A stretch of DNA of 64,000 nt from Molanna angustata. Its lineage: Eukaryota; Arthropoda; Insecta; Trichoptera; Molannidae. Location: the NCBI GenBank assembly GCA_963576475.1, contig OY754981.1:15074716-15138715 (forward strand), in the 5' to 3' direction. Shown here in pieces: positions 11,341 through 23,046 of this stretch (position 1 is its first letter; every line of letters starts with the position of its first letter). The translations under genes and the position numbers were made by a program. Under the pieces are notes generated by a model. It worked only from the letters and a program-made list of their open reading frames with translations, was not told the origin of the DNA and searched no databases.

Positions 11341-11712
11341 ACGTTTGGGTTGGCAACATATTTCACTTTTCCTTACATTTCAACACATGCTAGATGACTG
11401 TTCTCTAAACCTTATTATTTCACATAACAAAAGGAAAAGTGATACCCTCCTCCCAAGAAGCTTGGAATCGAGCTTACTTTTTTCAATTTATGTTAAATCG
11501 TTTGTAACGTTTGTTGCGGTGCAGTGTTTGTGAGTGGTTGTGTTTTCTGTGCTATACGGACGACAATAATATCTACCTACCTGTTCAACTGACAGCTAAG
11601 ATTTTTTGTTTCATTTTTTCTCAATAGATTATCTTAATTTTAATTTATATCTTGTTTGTTGTATTATACTATATATTTTTTGTTGCAAATAGTTAATTGT
11701 GTATGTTGTAAG

Positions 11713-13191
11713 ATGGAGGAAATAACCAAACCTCCAGATCCTCCGCCTGAGTCCGATAATTTGTCGATCGATGACATTGATAGATTGTCGGAATCGGATA
11801 CTAGCCAAATTTCTCTTGTTCTATCAAATAGAAAACGAAAATCTCGCACAGTTCTTTCTAACAAAGACCAAAATTCAAAACTTTTAAAGCAAAATACGCC
11901 CACAACTTCATTGCAAAATAATTCCATACATAATTCGCTCCCTACTATCGAATCCCATCTTCTTAACTCAGAAAAGTCAAGTGCTCCTTTTATAGTATAT
12001 GTACAGAGAATAGAACAAGGAAAAATAATAAACCCTTTAGATTTCGGAAAGTTTGTTTTTGGAAACAATTTTATTCGCGGCATTATAAATGGCTCAATAA
12101 AATCAGAAGGAAGGCATAAAATACGCTTAGAATTTAAAAGCTATAAATTCGCCAATGATTTTGTCTTAAATATAGAAAAACTTACAAATGGCATGTACAA
12201 GGCTTTTATACCTACATTTTATTTAATCCGCATGGGCCTTGTTAGAGGCATTTCTACAGATCTTACCGAGCTTGAAATATTGGAAGCCTTAAATGTCTCA
12301 CTGGGAGCGGGAAGTGTTGTAAAAGTGAGACGTCTGAATTATAAAGAAAATTTAAATAATGTCATTACATGGAAACCATCTCAGTCAGTAGTTGTAACTT
12401 TTTCAGATCAAATTCTTCCATCTCATATTTATCTGTTTTACAATTCCATCCCTGTCGAAATTTATAAGTACCCAACTATACAGTGCTTCAACTGCTGTAG
12501 ATTCGGTCACTCAAAGCCAATGTGTCGTTCGCCGCAACGTTGCTTCAACTGTGGCGATGACCATTCGTCGGAAGATTGTCCTAATCCTGATGATCCTAAA
12601 TGTATAAATTGTACAGGAAACCATAAAGCAATTAGCTCACTTTGTCCGGAATTGATGAGACAAAAAAATATTAAAGAATCTATGGCTACCAACAATACAT
12701 CATACTTTCAGGCATCAAAACTGTTTCCTCCAGTGAAAAAATCGTTTGCTGAAATCGCATCTACGAATCCTTCTCTAATCAACAATAATAATACTCCCAC
12801 CTCCTATCAATCTCCTCCACCAGCTTCCACTTCCTATCATAAAACTATCTTCAAACCAGTCAACCCTAAACCAACTTTTCTCTCAACCTTCGACAAAAAC
12901 TTACACAATTCCTTCGTGCTTAATCCTAATGGTAATAGTAAAAGCCAGTCACCCAACGGTTGTGCTCTAAATTATGATCATAGCCATTCTTCTCCTTCTA
13001 CTTCAACCCTACTTTCTAATATTTTGAACAATGATAATTCCTCCTTTATACAAACACTTATTTCACTTCTTATAACAGTTTTATGCAACAACAACAATTT
13101 ACCGAACAACGCTGCTGATTATCTTTCCCCCCTTATCTCTCTTTTTAACCATGGCTCCCCAAATAAACAGAATTCTACAGTGGAACATTAG
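11713..13191 (+). CDS. LINE ORF1 protein (gag-like, CCHC zinc knuckles)
   Basis: This intact ORF encodes 492 aa, starting at MEEITKPPDPPPESD; an upstream in-frame ATG at 11656 would add 19 hydrophobic residues and is less likely. The N-terminal third is Ser/Lys-rich. The middle is an RRM-like or 'PRE/C2HC' type region (PTFYLIRMGLVRGISTDLTE). Three Cys/His knuckles follow: CFNCCRFGHSKPMC, CFNCGDDHSSEDC and CINCTGNHKAISSLC. The C-terminus is Asn/Ser/Pro-rich. In LINEs such proteins bind element RNA and form the ribonucleoprotein. It overlaps the start of ORF2 (13151) by 41 bp in another frame. Confidence 0.85.
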   Translation: MEEITKPPDPPPESDNLSIDDIDRLSESDTSQISLVLSNRKRKSRTVLSNKDQNSKLLKQNTPTTSLQNNSIHNSLPTIESHLLNSEKSSAPFIVYVQRIEQGKIINPLDFGKFVFGNNFIRGIINGSIKSEGRHKIRLEFKSYKFANDFVLNIEKLTNGMYKAFIPTFYLIRMGLVRGISTDLTELEILEALNVSLGAGSVVKVRRLNYKENLNNVITWKPSQSVVVTFSDQILPSHIYLFYNSIPVEIYKYPTIQCFNCCRFGHSKPMCRSPQRCFNCGDDHSSEDCPNPDDPKCINCTGNHKAISSLCPELMRQKNIKESMATNNTSYFQASKLFPPVKKSFAEIASTNPSLINNNNTPTSYQSPPPASTSYHKTIFKPVNPKPTFLSTFDKNLHNSFVLNPNGNSKSQSPNGCALNYDHSHSSPSTSTLLSNILNNDNSSFIQTLISLLITVLCNNNNLPNNAADYLSPLISLFNHGSPNKQNSTVEH

Positions 13192-14951
13192 AAGCTTATC
13201 ACCAAATAAATCAGATCTTATCCAACTACTAGAAAGCCTCTCCATTTCCGTAGCTGCAATTTCTGAAACATGGCTCAAGCCTTCTGCCCTGGTCCACGTA
13301 CGCGGATATCAATGCATCAGAGATGATCGCTTGGATGGAAAGGGAGGCGCAGCGCTACTTATTCATAACTCTATCCCTTTCAAACAATTATCATTTAATC
13401 GCCCTCCCGGTGAATGTCAGATTGTTTCAGCCATTATTTCCAATATCACTGTAATTTCTTTATACATCCCTCCAACATCAATCTTTTATGAAAAAGATTG
13501 GTCTATCTTGCTTTCAAATCTTCCACCCCCGTATTTAATTTTAGGCGATTTTAATGCACATTCCTTCTCATGGGGTAGTGAAACTAATAACAGGTCTGGC
13601 AATAATGTCATAGAATTCATAGACGTCAACAAATTATGTTTTCTTAATGACGGTTCTCCAACCCGTATCACCCCCCCTCACCAATGAAAGAGTGCCATCG
13701 ACCTATCTCTTTGTTCCAATGAGTTAGCTTCAAAACTTTCATGGACTGTACTAAATGATCCTCGCTCCAGTGACCACTTTCCGATTATTATTAAATTTAA
13801 TAAACTATCAAAAAATAAATCTTCAACCTCTGTTCCAGCATTAAAATTCCGCACTAAAGGTCTAAATTGGAAGAACTTTTCCACTGAATTGGATCATTAT
13901 TTAGACAATTCCAGTAAATTTCCCTCAGATTTAAGTTATTTGTGTGAAAATTTTTCTAGTGTTATCTTAGAAACTGCTAAGAAAACGATCCCGATACACA
14001 AACCACCAGCTAAAAAACAATTTCAGTCTGCTTCATGGTGGGACTCAGAATGCTCCCTAATTGTACATGCTCGTAAAAAAGCTTTTCATACGTACCGTAA
14101 AAATTTGACTTTAGATAACTATCTTTTAGCAAAACAAGCTCAAGCGAACGCTAAACGTATCCTCAAAAAGAAAAAAAGAACAGGCTGGCGCAGTTTCTGT
14201 GAATCTTTATCGCCTTGCTCTCCGGTGTCATCCGTATGGACCAGCATCAGGAAGTTTGGATCCGTATTTTCTCCCCCTAGGGCTAGGAAAATTTCAGATG
14301 AAGTCATTTCAGCATTTATTGACAAATTAGCTCCCCAAACAGCCCCTTCCAAAGATGATATTCCCACACAAGACAAATTCACTTCTCATTCCTCTTGGTT
14401 AGACTCTCCATTTACATTAGATGAATTGAAATCTGTAATTACTTCTCTGCCGGACTCAGCTCCAGGACCTGATGAGGTACAATTTTATTTTTAAGAGCTT
14501 TTTCTGTCTCTGCTTCTGAATATTTCCTCTCCTTGATAAATTTTATGTTTGAAACCGGTTTCATTCCAGAATCCTTGAAATCTCAAAGAATTATTCCTAT
14601 CATTAAACCGGGGAAAAGTGCATCGGAAGTATCATCATACCGCCCTATTGCATTATCATCATGTTTGTTAAAAGTAATTGAGCATTTGATTAAGAAGCGA
14701 ATAGACTGGTATGTAGAACATCATACAATCTTATCTCCAAACCAATTTGGCTTCCGAAAGAAAAAATCTACTTTGGATAGTCTTAGTATCCTGACGACTG
14801 ATATCCGAATCTCTCAAGACACCAAACAAAATCTTCTTGCAGTATTTCTAGATATTTCATCGGCGTATGATGATGTTCTCATTTATGTTTTGAAAAACAA
14901 ACTATTGAATATAAATATTCCACCTAAAATGGTTCAATTTATTATTAATAT

Positions 14952-15370
14952 TGTTACTATTGCCGTGCAGAGGGTGTCTTTATGAGGAGCTCGACTACTG
15001 GGATCGAACCAGTTGATCGGCTAAATACTTCTGCGTGTTCTTTAACCATGCACGACTGTAACCGACAATAGAATTGGGTATTTAAATAGACATATAAATA
15101 AGAACTCAAAGATTAAAACTTACTGGATTTATTCACAAAGTTATTAACACAATGATACTGGTATTACGCGAAGATTATAAATATTAAAACTCAATAAATT
15201 TAAACGACTACAGGAACGTGGCTGGGTCGTAACGAATTCCGGTCAGGGGAGAAGCTGGTAGGCAGGAACGAACTTGAATGCCGATAAACGGTCCGTCGCA
15301 TCTATTATAGCTGGCGTGACGTCACCGATTGTGCGCGCGCCGATTTTCCGAAATGTGATAGGTCTTGCCA
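14952..15370 (-). repeat. 3' LTR of gypsy element
   Basis: This 419-bp direct repeat is identical by eye to the right LTR. In element orientation it runs TGGCAAGACC...AGTAACA, with the usual TG and CA ends. A tRNA T-arm-like hairpin is inside (14997-15013). Just inside the element, next to the LTR (about 15371-15391), the minus strand reads GGTGAGGGAGTG, a fair polypurine tract. Confidence 0.95.
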
Positions 15371-16464
15371 TACACTCCCTCACCAGTCCGGAAGACGGTA
15401 CAACTATGGCCTCTGAATCCCTGAGTCTCTGTAACATAAAAATAAAAAAATTCAAAGTATTTGTTTTTAAAGTATACATAACTCTTATTGTTCTAAGTGT
15501 ATGCTAGACATCTTACATTATTGTTAAATTATGTCTGCATCATTAAGTTTATCAAAGCTAATTGTTCCATAATTACTGATAACTAATTCTGTTATCTAAA
15601 ATACAAACAAATATTGGTTAAAAATACAAACTTTACGATAACTTTACATTACTTATTGTGGACAAAATCATTCCTTAATTGAATGTATGTTTGTTCAAAA
15701 TATTTTAAATAAACACTAAAACAAAACTATAATAATAAACTTTAAGTTTTAACGCTACTCTGAATATATTGAGTGCTTATGAAAATAATACAAAGTGCAG
15801 AAAAAGAAATAATAACTTTAAGTACATCGCTACTCTATTAATATTGAGTGCTTGTGCAATTGACATTACCTGAAAATAACAATATGTGCGTGAGTCAGTT
15901 CACTATTAAATAAGAATGCACTTTTGTTGGTATATGGAATGTGTCCTTATGGTATAATTTTGTTTACAAATAATACAATTAAATATGACACTTGATATAG
16001 ATTAAATTTTTACATACTTAGGTATTTAAGGAGCTGTGCATTATTACATTCTTTTTTTATTTAAAAAAACTATAAATACACATTTTATTTTAAATTCTAC
16101 TTCTTAATACTCATAATGAAAATAGAAACTTGTTACATAATATATATTCAAATTAGTTAATAAGCTATATAGAGTGGTAAGGCTAAATTATCATAAAATA
16201 GAACATTTTCACTCTTAAAAAGGATAAATAATCTTTGCAATGTCTATACATATCAAATATGTTTCTTTTATATTAGGAAAATTTTATATATTAATTATTT
16301 AATTTGAGTTACTGATTTCAAAGAAAATTGCTCCAAAACATTCTTAATAAATAGATAAATTGGACGTTTTGATAAACGTCACGTTTGTGCTTTTATGCTT
16401 ACAAGCTACTTACATGAATCGTTTTTTTTACATAAGTATATACGTCATTTACAAATGAATAATT

Positions 16465-19400
16465 TTAGTTTCTGTAGCAAAATCGTGCTGGAAAATGAAC
16501 TCTTCTTCCTGCCTTAGTCACAGTGTGGGGTTGCCGGAGAGAAGATCTTAAACAAGTGGCATCATGATTCTGCGATGGTGTCATCTGGCTTTGCTGTGTG
16601 AGCGTTGTTTGATGATTACTCGTCTCTGTAGAGGGGTTGAGGTCATCGTTTATGAAGAATGCTGGCTTCAATCGATCCATTGAGATTTTCTTCGGTTTTT
16701 CGTTAATAATGATTATTGCAGTTTTTTCATCCATCTCTTGCACCTTGTAGGGTCCGTCATAGGGTCGTTGAAGAGGTCTGCGGACTGCGTCATTTCGCAA
16801 GAAAACGTACTGGGCATCTTTCATTTGTCTGTGTATGAACGTCTTCGTCTTGTTGTTATTGGAGTTTGGGATGGGACGAAGTTCTGACATCATCTTCTGC
16901 AACTTGTGTCCATACGTGTCAGGTTCCTCTGTGGGTGAGCTTTCAAAAAAATCACCAGGCAGCCTGAGGGTGGTTCCATAGGTCATCTGTGCCGGTGTAA
17001 ATTCTGAGCCTTCTTTGATTGCTGAACGAAGACCAAGCAGTACCAGTGGTAGGGCGTTCGTCCAGGAGGTATTGTTAATCGTCATCAATGATATCTTTAA
17101 GGTACGATGCCATCTCTCTATAATTCCGTTGCACTGAGGATGGTAAGCAGTAGTTCTCTGATGTCTTACGCCAAGTTTGCTGGTTAACTTGTTGAATAAG
17201 TTGCTTTCGAATTGACGACCCTGATCTGTAGTGATTGAAGAGGGTACGCCGAAACGGGCGATCCAATTTAGCATCAAAGCGTCAGCGACGGTTTCTGCTG
17301 TCATGTCTTTAAGGGGAACTGCTTCTGGCCATCTGGTGTATCTATCTATGATTGTTAGCAGGTATGTGTATTCTTTTGAAGGAGGAATGGGGCCAACCAG
17401 GTCCAAATGAATATTTTTGAATCTCCCATCTGGTGCTTTAAACTGCTGTAACGGTGTAATGGTGTGACGGTGTACTTTAGATGCTTGGCAGTCAATACAA
17501 TTTCTTATTACATCTTTTACAGTCTTTTCCATGCCAGGCCAAACATATCTCTGCTTCAATATTTTAAATGTTGCGTTGCTGCCGGGATGACTTACTTTAT
17601 GGAGTGTTAAAATGACTTCCTTTCTCATTGACTCGGGAACAAATGGTCGTATTACGTTCGTCGAGAAATCGCACCATAACATTTTATTGGTGCCAGGTAC
17701 CAAAATTTTCTTTAATTGCAGTGATGATTTTTCATGCATTTCCATCATTACACTTTCCTTCTCCTGCTCTTGCGCCATTCGCTGATAATCAATATGTGAT
17801 GTGATTTGTATTTCGGCAACTCGAGATAATGTGTCTGCGACTATATTGTCCTCGCCGGGAATGTGTTTAATGCTTGTAGAAAATTGGCTGATAAAGTCGA
17901 GTTGTCTTTCCTGTCTTGGTGAGTTTACTTTATTTTTTGTGAAGGCGAATATTAGTGGCTTGTGATCTGTGAAGATAGTGAAGTTTCTACCCTCTAATTG
18001 TTGTCTGAAATATTTCACTGCTTCGTAAATAGCTGTCAGCTCTCTGTCATAAGTACTATATTTTAACTGTGGATTATTGAATTTTCTTGAGAAAAAAGAT
18101 ATGGGTTGCCATGCTCCATTTTTCATTTGCTGCAAGGAGGCACCCATTGCTGTATCGGAGGCGTCGACCATAATTGATATTTCGGCTGTGGGGTCAATAT
18201 GTACTAAAAGCGACGCTTGTACCAGGTCGTTTTTACATTTTTCAAAGGCCTTGGTTAACTCTTCTGTCCATTGAATTTTCCTTTTGTCGTTTTTTGTATA
18301 ACCTTTTAACTGATCAAAAAGTATCTTTTGGGTCCCAGCTGCGTTTTGTAGGTACTTCCTGTAAAAATTTATCATCCCCAAAAATCTTCGAAGACCTTTT
18401 GCGTTGGTTGGAGGTTCAATTTTGGTTATCGCTTCAACTCTTTCCTTGATTGGGGAACTTCCATTCTTGTTAATCTTATAACCAAGGAATTCAATTTCTT
18501 CTTCTCCTAATTTACATTTGTTTAGGTTGATAATTAGACCATTTTTAGATAGCCTTTCGAACAATAAGTCTAGGTGTTTTTCGTGCTCTTCCATGTTTTT
18601 GGAGGCAACCAGGATGTCGTCAATATAAGTGAATACGAATTCCAAATCTCTGGTAATATTATGAAGGTACCTTTGGAAACTCTGAGCTGCGTTAGAAAGT
18701 CCGAATTGCATTACTAGAAATTCAAATAATCCAAATGGGGTTATGATAGCGGTCTTTGGAATGTCTTCTTCTTCTACTCGTACTTGGTGGTAAGCTCTGG
18801 TTAAATCTATTTTGCTGAAGATCTTCGCATCGTGAAGTTTATGTGCGAAATCTTGTAGTTGAGGTATTGGATACTTGTCAGGTTTGGTAATTGAATTCAG
18901 TCTGCGATAATCACCGCACGGACGCCAATTTCCATCCGATTTCCTGACCATATGTAGGGCGCTGGACCAGTTGCTTTTGGATGGTCGGCAAATGCCTTGT
19001 TCGACCATATAAGAGAATTCCTTTTTAGCAATCTCCAATTGCAGTGGATTGAGTCTCCTGACTTTGGCTGTGACTGGAGGTCCCTTCGTCTGGATGTGGT
19101 GAGTAACGTTGTGTTCTATGCGCTTTGGGTTCAAATCTGCGCGAGTGATATTTGGGTACTTCTCAATTATTTTGTAAAATTTTGATGTGGAATGAACCGT
19201 GGCAATATTCATTATACTGGTTTTGTAGACGATCCCTCTAGTTGACATTCCTGTAGCTTTGTCAATCAATGTTTTCCTTTTAATATCCACTAAAACGTCG
19301 TAATATTCCAAAAAATCAGCTCCTATTATGGGTTTTGTGACATCTGCGATGATAAACTTCCATTTGTGACTCCTTCGTAGTCCCAAATTCAGGTTGATTA

Positions 19401-19617
19401 TTTTGTGCCCATAACTAGGTATTACAGTACCATTTGCTGCATAAAGTGGAGTGACGATGCTATCTGTTGAAATTATTGATTTGTCATTTCTGAAATATCT
19501 AGGTATTACTGAGATTTCAGCTCCAGTGTCTACGAGATATCTAATTCCTGTTACTAATTCTGTAATGAAGAGACGATGTTTCAACTGCGACTGGGACGTC
19601 TCGCACACCTGCCGCAA
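16465..19617 (-). CDS. gypsy Pol polyprotein (protease-RT-RNase H-integrase)
   Basis: An uninterrupted frame of about 1050 aa. In order it has an aspartic protease ([13 protein letters not shown], about residue 30), RT with [26 protein letters not shown] and the catalytic YIDDILVAS (about 335), RNase H with [13 protein letters not shown] and TDHKPLIFA, then integrase. The integrase has the zinc HHCC region ([10 protein letters not shown]...NCIDCQASK) and the DDE core ([33 protein letters not shown]). No ATG opens it. The frame is -1 relative to gag and stays open upstream of the gag stop, so it is probably made as a Gag-Pol fusion by -1 slippage near the GGAAAAC-TAA end of gag. Confidence 0.95.
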   Translation of the reverse strand: MRQVCETSQSQLKHRLFITELVTGIRYLVDTGAEISVIPRYFRNDKSIISTDSIVTPLYAANGTVIPSYGHKIINLNLGLRRSHKWKFIIADVTKPIIGADFLEYYDVLVDIKRKTLIDKATGMSTRGIVYKTSIMNIATVHSTSKFYKIIEKYPNITRADLNPKRIEHNVTHHIQTKGPPVTAKVRRLNPLQLEIAKKEFSYMVEQGICRPSKSNWSSALHMVRKSDGNWRPCGDYRRLNSITKPDKYPIPQLQDFAHKLHDAKIFSKIDLTRAYHQVRVEEEDIPKTAIITPFGLFEFLVMQFGLSNAAQSFQRYLHNITRDLEFVFTYIDDILVASKNMEEHEKHLDLLFERLSKNGLIINLNKCKLGEEEIEFLGYKINKNGSSPIKERVEAITKIEPPTNAKGLRRFLGMINFYRKYLQNAAGTQKILFDQLKGYTKNDKRKIQWTEELTKAFEKCKNDLVQASLLVHIDPTAEISIMVDASDTAMGASLQQMKNGAWQPISFFSRKFNNPQLKYSTYDRELTAIYEAVKYFRQQLEGRNFTIFTDHKPLIFAFTKNKVNSPRQERQLDFISQFSTSIKHIPGEDNIVADTLSRVAEIQITSHIDYQRMAQEQEKESVMMEMHEKSSLQLKKILVPGTNKMLWCDFSTNVIRPFVPESMRKEVILTLHKVSHPGSNATFKILKQRYVWPGMEKTVKDVIRNCIDCQASKVHRHTITPLQQFKAPDGRFKNIHLDLVGPIPPSKEYTYLLTIIDRYTRWPEAVPLKDMTAETVADALMLNWIARFGVPSSITTDQGRQFESNLFNKLTSKLGVRHQRTTAYHPQCNGIIERWHRTLKISLMTINNTSWTNALPLVLLGLRSAIKEGSEFTPAQMTYGTTLRLPGDFFESSPTEEPDTYGHKLQKMMSELRPIPNSNNNKTKTFIHRQMKDAQYVFLRNDAVRRPLQRPYDGPYKVQEMDEKTAIIIINEKPKKISMDRLKPAFFINDDLNPSTETSNHQTTLTQQSQMTPSQNHDATCLRSSLRQPHTVTKAGRRVHFPARFCYRN

Positions 19618-19619
19618 TT

Positions 19620-20606
19620 TTAGTTTTCCTGATCGTTGAATTTACATGGTGCTATGCAGTTAAATGCTTTTGTTCCGAATTTTTGGTGTAGATGGCAAAT
19701 GTCTTCTCTTCTATAATTGTTGTTTTGCTTCACGTTGTTGTTATTACTCTTTCTGTTGTCATAGTAATTTTTCTGATTCCTATTTTGGTGATTATTATTG
19801 TAGTTTTGGTATCGATTCCTGCTTGGAGAACGTGATCTTGAACGATTCCTCCAATTATTATTATGTTGAGGTCTTGACTGTGTTCTTGATTGTCTATGAT
19901 CAATTTCCAATCTGACGATCTTGTCTGTCAATAGTTGAATTTGTTGCTGCATGCTGTGAAGTAAGCTGTTAGTGACTAAATCACTCTGGTGAGCTTGACT
20001 ACTTGCTGATGTGGATGGTGAATTAATGGACTGAATTTCTGTTCTTTCGTTTACTTCCAAGATCCGATCGGCCGTTTGCGCGAGTATGCTGATGTCGTTT
20101 GTAATTATTGCCGAGATTATTTCCTGTACTCTATGTGGTAATCTTTCGATCCAAAGTCTTTTAAGAAGTGCATCATTCGCTAAGGTTGGTCCTGCAAGGC
20201 TCTGCATGTGACGAAGTAAATGTGAAGGCTTCCTATCACCAAGCTGTACTCCATGTAGAAGTTGAGAAAGTCTTTTCTCTTCAGATTCCTGAAGGCGGTT
20301 TAATAAGGTTTCTTTCAAATGTTGGTATTTATCCTTTGTTGGTGGGTATTGGATGACGTCAGCCACACATGAGATTGTATCGGGGTCCAGTACTCCCAAG
20401 ATGTGTTGATATTTTGTTTCGTCTTTGGTGATCCTTGCAGAATTGAACTGGGCTTCCACCGTTATAAACCATAGGTAGATTTTGTCCTTCCATACTGTGG
20501 GTAATTTTATGTTCGCTGCGAAAATTTCGTTTCTTGATTCATCTGATGTTTGTTGATATGAAGCTCTGTCAAATGTATTCGTGTTGTCCTTGTTCTCCGT
20601 TGCCAT
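19620..20606 (-). CDS. gypsy Gag protein
   Basis: A 328-aa frame from an ATG at 20606. It has a helical capsid-like N-terminal half ([21 protein letters not shown] is the start of the typical Ty3/gypsy gag fold), then a Gln-rich linker, an Arg/Ser/Asn-rich basic part, and a C-terminal box [18 protein letters not shown], a C-x2-H-x9-C-x3-C pattern. It would form the particle shell and bind genomic RNA. It ends at a TAA next to the pol frame. Confidence 0.93.
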   Translation of the reverse strand: MATENKDNTNTFDRASYQQTSDESRNEIFAANIKLPTVWKDKIYLWFITVEAQFNSARITKDETKYQHILGVLDPDTISCVADVIQYPPTKDKYQHLKETLLNRLQESEEKRLSQLLHGVQLGDRKPSHLLRHMQSLAGPTLANDALLKRLWIERLPHRVQEIISAIITNDISILAQTADRILEVNERTEIQSINSPSTSASSQAHQSDLVTNSLLHSMQQQIQLLTDKIVRLEIDHRQSRTQSRPQHNNNWRNRSRSRSPSRNRYQNYNNNHQNRNQKNYYDNRKSNNNNVKQNNNYRREDICHLHQKFGTKAFNCIAPCKFNDQEN

Positions 20607-22614
20607 GATTACAATTCAAATTAAAAGATGAGAATATTTTTTTAAAGTTACCACTGTTCAAAGCTTGCTTGACTTTTGAAACATAAATGTGAGAAAATTT
20701 AAAATTGTTATGCTTTGAATTTTTGGAAAAGAAAAAAAAATTAATCCAATTTTGCTACTAAATGTTTTGTTTAAAATTTGATGCACTACCTATATTCTTT
20801 TTAAAATTATTAAAGTATAATTTTTTAAAAAAAAAAAATGAATATCGATAAAACTTTTGTATAAATAAATAAAATTTTTGAATAACAATAAAATTTATTT
20901 GTAAAACTTAAGTATTTTGTTCAAATTATTCGCGAAAAAATATTTTTACGATTATTTTTTTAAAGTTGGAATTTTCTAAGTCCCATATGTATATTATTTA
21001 TGATTAAATTAATAAATGGAAATTATCGTTTTTTATTATCTGTACACATAATTGATCTTAATTTCTTGCTATATTATTAAATGGTTACAGTCAAATAATA
21101 ATAAAATATTTTAATAATCGTTCTGAAAATACAGTTCATTAATATTTGCACAACATTAAAAATATATACGGAGTATTGTACTGCGCTATTTCCGTTTAGC
21201 TTAACTGCGTATAATTAAAAGGGCGGGTTTTTTGTATCTTTTTTTCCACTGACAGTAGCTACTAGTATTTATTTTTTGCGGCGTATATTATTTGGTGAGA
21301 ATAATAATAATAATACTGCTCGCACTATGCGACGACGATTTGTCGCTAGGCGAATTCGACTATCGTCTATGTTTATATTATAAATTCAATTTTCAACACC
21401 AAAATAATTAGGTATTGTTCAAACTAAATAAAAATTTCACTTAATTTAATGTAAAATAAAAATGTTACAATGATTATTGATGTTTTTAATCAAATAAAAA
21501 TTAAATTAAGTTAGTTTTACGATTTAAATTTGAATTTAGCAATTTTTATTTCAGTAGGTATTCAAAAAAACAAATTATACTTTACTACAACGGCTTTTTT
21601 AAATGAATTTAAAATAAGAATGACACACTAAATAGTAACAATATTACTTAGCTTGTTGAATTTTTTTTTGAATCTTTTCTCTGGTTTTTGCTCCTTTTAT
21701 TTCACATTTAGTTTTTCATCCAAGTTTGATTATCGTTTTTTTTTCTTTGTTCCCTCTTTTTTTTTACAATAGTTACAGCTTTCAATCAAAATGATTGGGT
21801 TTTTGCTTTTTGCTCCAATTCGATGTTTCATATGAAAGAAAAAACACAAGTAATTAGTACATATAATTACGATAGTGTAATTTGTAATTTGTGAGAACAC
21901 TATTTTTTACAAAAAGAAACTGATTTTATGTTACAATTGGTCACAATGAAGATTTACAAGTTATTTAAAAATTGTAAGAATAAGAATGTTAAAATGATTT
22001 CTTTCAATTTTTTTTAAAAAAACACTGATTTTTCTTTTTTAAATTGTTAAAATGTTTGTGCGAACTGCACCAAATTCACACAATATTACTTCTTTTAGAA
22101 TGTTAAAATATTACAATAAAATACGATTATAATGCGATAAAATAAAATAATAGTTGTTCATACAACAATTTTTTTAAAAAAATAAATACCATAAGGTATG
22201 ACATGTACTAAATTTTAATATTACGAAGATTTATTATAAAAAAAATTAACGCTTAATCACGGGGCCTTTTGCGTTGGAAAAATTTAAATTATTGTCAAAA
22301 TTTACACATACCTTTCACGGTATTTGGCTGTCCGTGATGATCCAAATCCGTCCCTGCCACCGTTTCGAGAGAATAATTACACTTATTTATTGCCTACCCA
22401 ATTCTACTGTCCGCGATGTATATAAAAACGAACGGAAAAAAATAGAGCGTACTACTATGAGGAAAAAAAATAACTAATGACCATACCAATGTTATTTACC
22501 AATGTTATAAATGACTTTAAAGAAATGTATATGTAATTTGGAGGAATAATATGTAACAAAACAATTTTCTACTAAAATATGCTAAAAATTCAAACAAAAA
22601 TACATTAAAATCGT
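20607..22614 (-). other. gypsy 5' leader, very AT-rich
   Basis: About 2 kb between the primer site and gag with no ORF of note. It is rich in poly-T and poly-A runs. Packaging and regulatory functions would be expected here, but no motif can be assigned by eye. Confidence 0.7.
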
Positions 22615-22626
22615 CGTGAGTCACCA
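22615..22626 (-). other. primer binding site of gypsy element
   Basis: One base inside the 5' LTR, the minus strand reads TGGTGACTCACG. The TGG start complements a tRNA CCA end, and TGGTGAC fits the 3' end of insect tRNA-Trp (…GTCACCA), the primer used by CsRn1-type elements. The match beyond about 8 nt is imperfect, so the tRNA identity is tentative. Confidence 0.6.
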
Positions 22627-22627
22627 A

Positions 22628-23046
22628 TGTTACTATTGCCGTGCAGAGGGTGTCTTTATGAGGAGCTCGACTACTGGGATCGAACCAGTTGATCGGCTAA
22701 ATACTTCTGCGTGTTCTTTAACCATGCACGACTGTAACCGACAATAGAATTGGGTATTTAAATAGACATATAAATAAGAACTCAAAGATTAAAACTTACT
22801 GGATTTATTCACAAAGTTATTAACACAATGATACTGGTATTACGCGAAGATTATAAATATTAAAACTCAATAAATTTAAACGACTACAGGAACGTGGCTG
22901 GGTCGTAACGAATTCCGGTCAGGGGAGAAGCTGGTAGGCAGGAACGAACTTGAATGCCGATAAACGGTCCGTCGCATCTATTATAGCTGGCGTGACGTCA
23001 CCGATTGTGCGCGCGCCGATTTTCCGAAATGTGATAGGTCTTGCCA
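22628..23046 (-). repeat. 5' LTR of gypsy element
   Basis: The 419-bp promoter-containing LTR for the minus-strand transcript, identical by eye to the left LTR. Its T-arm-like hairpin copy is at 22673-22689. It is followed on the right by the TAATAT target copy and the resumed LINE ORF2. Confidence 0.95.

Larger units (their letters stand above)
14952..23046 (-). mobile_element. complete Ty3/gypsy LTR retrotransposon
   Basis: Two 419-bp LTRs (14952-15370 and 22628-23046) that look identical by eye begin TGTTACTATTGCC and end CTTGCCA on the plus strand. The 6-bp target copy TAATAT is at 14946-14951 and 23047-23052. Gag and pol read on the minus strand, so the 5' LTR is the right one. The internal part holds a long AT-rich leader (20607-22614), gag, pol and a 1.1-kb 3' region. 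No env-like ORF is present. The gag box is Cys-x2-His-x9-Cys-x3-Cys rather than CCHC, which is known from the CsRn1-like clade; this placement is inference. Identical LTRs and open frames indicate a young and possibly still competent copy. Confidence 0.95.

Noticed and set aside
11664..12083. Minus ORF of 139 aa over LINE ORF1
   Set aside because: Shadow of ORF1 in the opposite strand.
16465..20606. Endogenous retrovirus with env
   Set aside because: No third ORF lies between pol and the 3' LTR; the element is an ordinary gag-pol gypsy retrotransposon.
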